64,000 bases of DNA from Palsa-465 sp963800475 (GTDB taxonomy: Bacteria; Actinomycetota; Thermoleophilia; Solirubrobacterales; Solirubrobacteraceae), in assembly GCA_963800475.1 (NCBI GenBank), contig CAWDAZ010000001.1, forward strand, positions 806,001-870,000, given 5' to 3'. The notes beneath the pieces were generated by a model. It was not told where the DNA came from. It saw only the letters and a program-made list of their open reading frames with translations, and made no database searches. Below are positions 62,204 to 64,000 of the stretch, piece after piece. The position numbers were made by a program, and so were the translations under genes. The first letter of the stretch is position 1. Every line of letters starts with the position of its first letter.

Positions 62204-62988
62204 ATTTGGGGCGGCAGCAGACGGAAGGAGGGGGCAGGAAAAGCCAGGAAATCCCTGCACGAAACGGCATTTCGGGCTGACGGCTGCTACCGCGCGTTTC
62301 CCGCTGTTACCGCACGAGGTGTTGGCCCAGTGTTGGCCAAGCCGATCTGAGGCGGGGAATCAGCCCGCCGGCGACCGGCTCGCGCTCATGGCGGAGCGGA
62401 ACGTCCGGAATGTCGCCAATGCGGTCGCAGGCCGTCCGGCGGGTAGAGCACGGATGAGATCGTCCGGAGGAGTGCCGGATTCGGCGCAAGGGAGAAGCTA
62501 TCCGCGCGTCGAGCAGACGACCGGATGTAGCCCGGAGCAGGTGTCTGAGCAGAGTGCTCCTTTCGTGGCGAAGCGCTCGTGCGAGAGCGACGATCCGAAC
62601 CGGGATAGCGATCGTCCGGACGAGCCGACTCAGGTGGCCGCTATCGGCGACCAGCAGCTACCTCGCGGCCGCGGCTCAGGTGGCCGGTGTAGCGGCGTTG
62701 CGGGCACCGGAGGCCGCTGGGCCCAGATGGCCGCTTCCGACAGACAGCAGCCAGCTCGAGCTCGGCGCTGGCTGCTCGCTACACCCCGATTGCTTGCTGA
62801 TCGGCAGCACCTGATGCGCGCTTCTGGCGAGGAGCGGGTGCTGGACCAGTTCGCCGCGGAGACCTGCTGTGCTGCCCACGCGGTGCTGGCGAAACCGGGA
62901 ACGCAGCGGCGAGGCTAGCGAGCAGGTCCACGTTGAGGAACGCGTGGCAGCTGCATGAAGCTCCGAATATCAGGCGGCCGGCGTCGGC
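62204..62988. other. Region after the tRNA-Val fragment; repeats, no gene supported
   Basis: About 785 bp. It contains GTGTTGGCC twice (62319-62327, 62330-62338; 11-bp period) and similar TACCGC words upstream. A long plus-strand frame (to 62918) reads through the tRNA fragment and gives a low-complexity product, so it is not called. Confidence 0.5.
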
Positions 62989-64000
62989 CTACAAGCTGGG
63001 GACCATTGCCAGGGCGGCGTGAAATGCGGCACGGTTCCGGCTGTTGGGGTCCCTACCGAGCTTCACGGCGCGCGCAGCGATCTGACGAATGCGTGTGAGC
63101 GTCACGGGTACCGCTGAGAGCTCCGGGGGAAGGCTCTTCAGTCCGGAGGCCCGCAGGGCTGCTGGCGCGTTCTCAAGCACAGTCGTGGCGGCTGGATCGG
63201 CCGGTGCTCGCTTCGCGGCCGTGATCCAGCGGCCCAGCAGAGCCTGCAACGTCGAGGACCACTTCAGCCCCCGGATGCTGGGCTCGAGCAGGACGAGTTG
63301 CCTCGTCCTGGTCAGCATCGAGGCAGTGATCGTCAGCGGCCGGGCGGCACGTACGGTCCGCAGCGTCAGGCCCGGCCAGTGCGTGGCCGAAGGGGTGGTC
63401 GTTGCGGCCGCCGGCTGGCTCTCCGGAAGACCTCCAATCGGTTGCACGTAGGCGACCCACAGGGCGACGATCTCGCTCGCTTTAGCGCCGACGGGCGGCG
63501 AAACGAGCGGAACCCCGTAGTAGCGGAGTACGGCGACCGAGTAGTCGGGCTTCACGATCACCAGGCGCGGCATCTGCGTGGGCGCGAGGGCATCAGCGGC
63601 GGCTCGCCAGTCGGTCCGCTGCAGCGCTGGCGATCGCTGCACCTCAACGTTGACCGCCAGTCCGGCGACCAGGATCATGCCGAGCGCCACAAGCGCCCAG
63701 GCGCGGCGGTTGAGCGCCAGCATGCAGCCGAGAGCCAGAGCGAGGACCGGCCAGGCGGCAATTAGGTTGCGTTCGTTCACGCGGTCAAGCGGCGTTAGCG
63801 CGAGCAAGATGGGGATCACGATCGCCGCAACTCCGATTCCGGCCAGGACAGCCGGAGCGCGACGTCTTCGGTGGGCCGCGCTCGTCAGTCCGATCCCGAG
63901 CGCGCCGATCGTCCCCAGGAGTCCCAGTATCCACCAGGGGCCGTAGGGCTCCGCCGAGCTGGTGGAGATGGAAGAGATCAGCGCGGTGTTTGCCGTCAGC
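62989..64000 (-). CDS. Membrane glycosyltransferase-like protein (family 39-like), C-terminal part
   Basis: The frame is open from the right edge to the stop at 62989, at least 336 aa, so the N-terminus is outside the window. It has at least four membrane segments (PYGPWWILGLLGTIGALGIG, IVIPILLALTPLDRVNERNL) and then a soluble C-terminal domain. RNLIAAWPVLALALG after a conserved loop is the pattern seen in ArnT/GT39-like lipid-linked sugar transferases. The family call is by resemblance only. Confidence 0.65.
   Translation of the reverse strand, partial: LTANTALISSISTSSAEPYGPWWILGLLGTIGALGIGLTSAAHRRRRAPAVLAGIGVAAIVIPILLALTPLDRVNERNLIAAWPVLALALGCMLALNRRAWALVALGMILVAGLAVNVEVQRSPALQRTDWRAAADALAPTQMPRLVIVKPDYSVAVLRYYGVPLVSPPVGAKASEIVALWVAYVQPIGGLPESQPAAATTTPSATHWPGLTLRTVRAARPLTITASMLTRTRQLVLLEPSIRGLKWSSTLQALLGRWITAAKRAPADPAATTVLENAPAALRASGLKSLPPELSAVPVTLTRIRQIAARAVKLGRDPNSRNRAAFHAALAMVPSL

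Noticed and set aside
62121..62918. 265-aa open frame with GDAGLEPATP near the start
   Set aside because: This string is the well-known translation of a tRNA 3' end; the rest is low-complexity and there is no ribosome site.

Overview
This is a GC-rich chromosomal window from an actinomycete. It probably belongs to the Thermoleophilia/Solirubrobacterales branch, judged from general gene content: a transaldolase/glucose-6-phosphate isomerase fusion, OpcA, DUF2277, PaaX- and LLM-rich catabolic genes, and many GTG/TTG starts. That placement is inference.

Region 1 (1-21.7 kb) is a catabolic neighbourhood. On the minus strand, reading from 13.7 kb down to the left edge, are a BMP-family lipoprotein, a three-subunit molybdenum hydroxylase (2Fe-2S, molybdopterin and FAD subunits), an ACMSD-type amidohydrolase, a HyuA/HyuB pair whose HyuB carries an extra cysteine-rich tail, and a purine/nucleoside-type ABC ATPase and permease. 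An IS630-family element sits at 14.3-15.5 kb. Beyond it are an amidase and a PaaX-type regulator (divergent), then an LLM-class flavin oxidoreductase and a thiolase (divergent), then a hotdog thioesterase. The two divergent control regions carry four 34-bp dyads of one design (TAGCG...CGCTA), which ties these genes into one likely regulon. A plausible reading is uptake and oxidation of an N-heterocycle or lactam, ATP-dependent ring opening, amide hydrolysis and thiolytic cleavage; the substrate cannot be told from sequence.

Region 2 (21.8-31 kb) is a worn accessory segment: a small DUF3467-like gene, an IS481-family element, the 3' end of a tRNA-Pro, small hypotheticals, two tandem DUF2294 genes, and a run of signalling pieces (RsbW-like ATPase, a STAS protein with its core deleted, a stand-alone CheB, and a PAS/coiled-coil piece that looks like the tail of a CheB-CheR-PAS fusion without CheR). 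It ends with a fatty-acid desaturase.

Region 3 (31-48 kb) holds ordinary small enzymes and a few regulated units: a 57-residue protein, a NUDIX protein, an ArsR regulator divergent from an MMPL transporter-glutaredoxin-DUF302 operon with two matching operators, RibD/DHFR-like, PqqC-like, methyltransferase, YdeI, aldo/keto reductase, hydrolases, a flavin monooxygenase, a UspA remnant, DUF1152, DUF2277, a Ser/Thr kinase, TauE and a Crp/Fnr regulator.

Region 4 (48.2-58.9 kb) is a tight sugar-phosphate operon: pyrophosphate-type phosphofructokinase, transketolase, transaldolase-phosphoglucose isomerase fusion, G6P dehydrogenase, OpcA, 6-phosphogluconolactonase, ROK kinase and a histidine phosphatase. 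It is followed by tRNA-Leu(CAG) and a Tat-exported phospholipase C-like protein.

Region 5 (61.1-64 kb) has tRNA-Glu(CTC), an AbiU2-like gene, a tRNA-Val 3' fragment and the C-terminal part of a membrane glycosyltransferase-like protein. Short tandem repeats near each tRNA or tRNA fragment suggest old integration sites.
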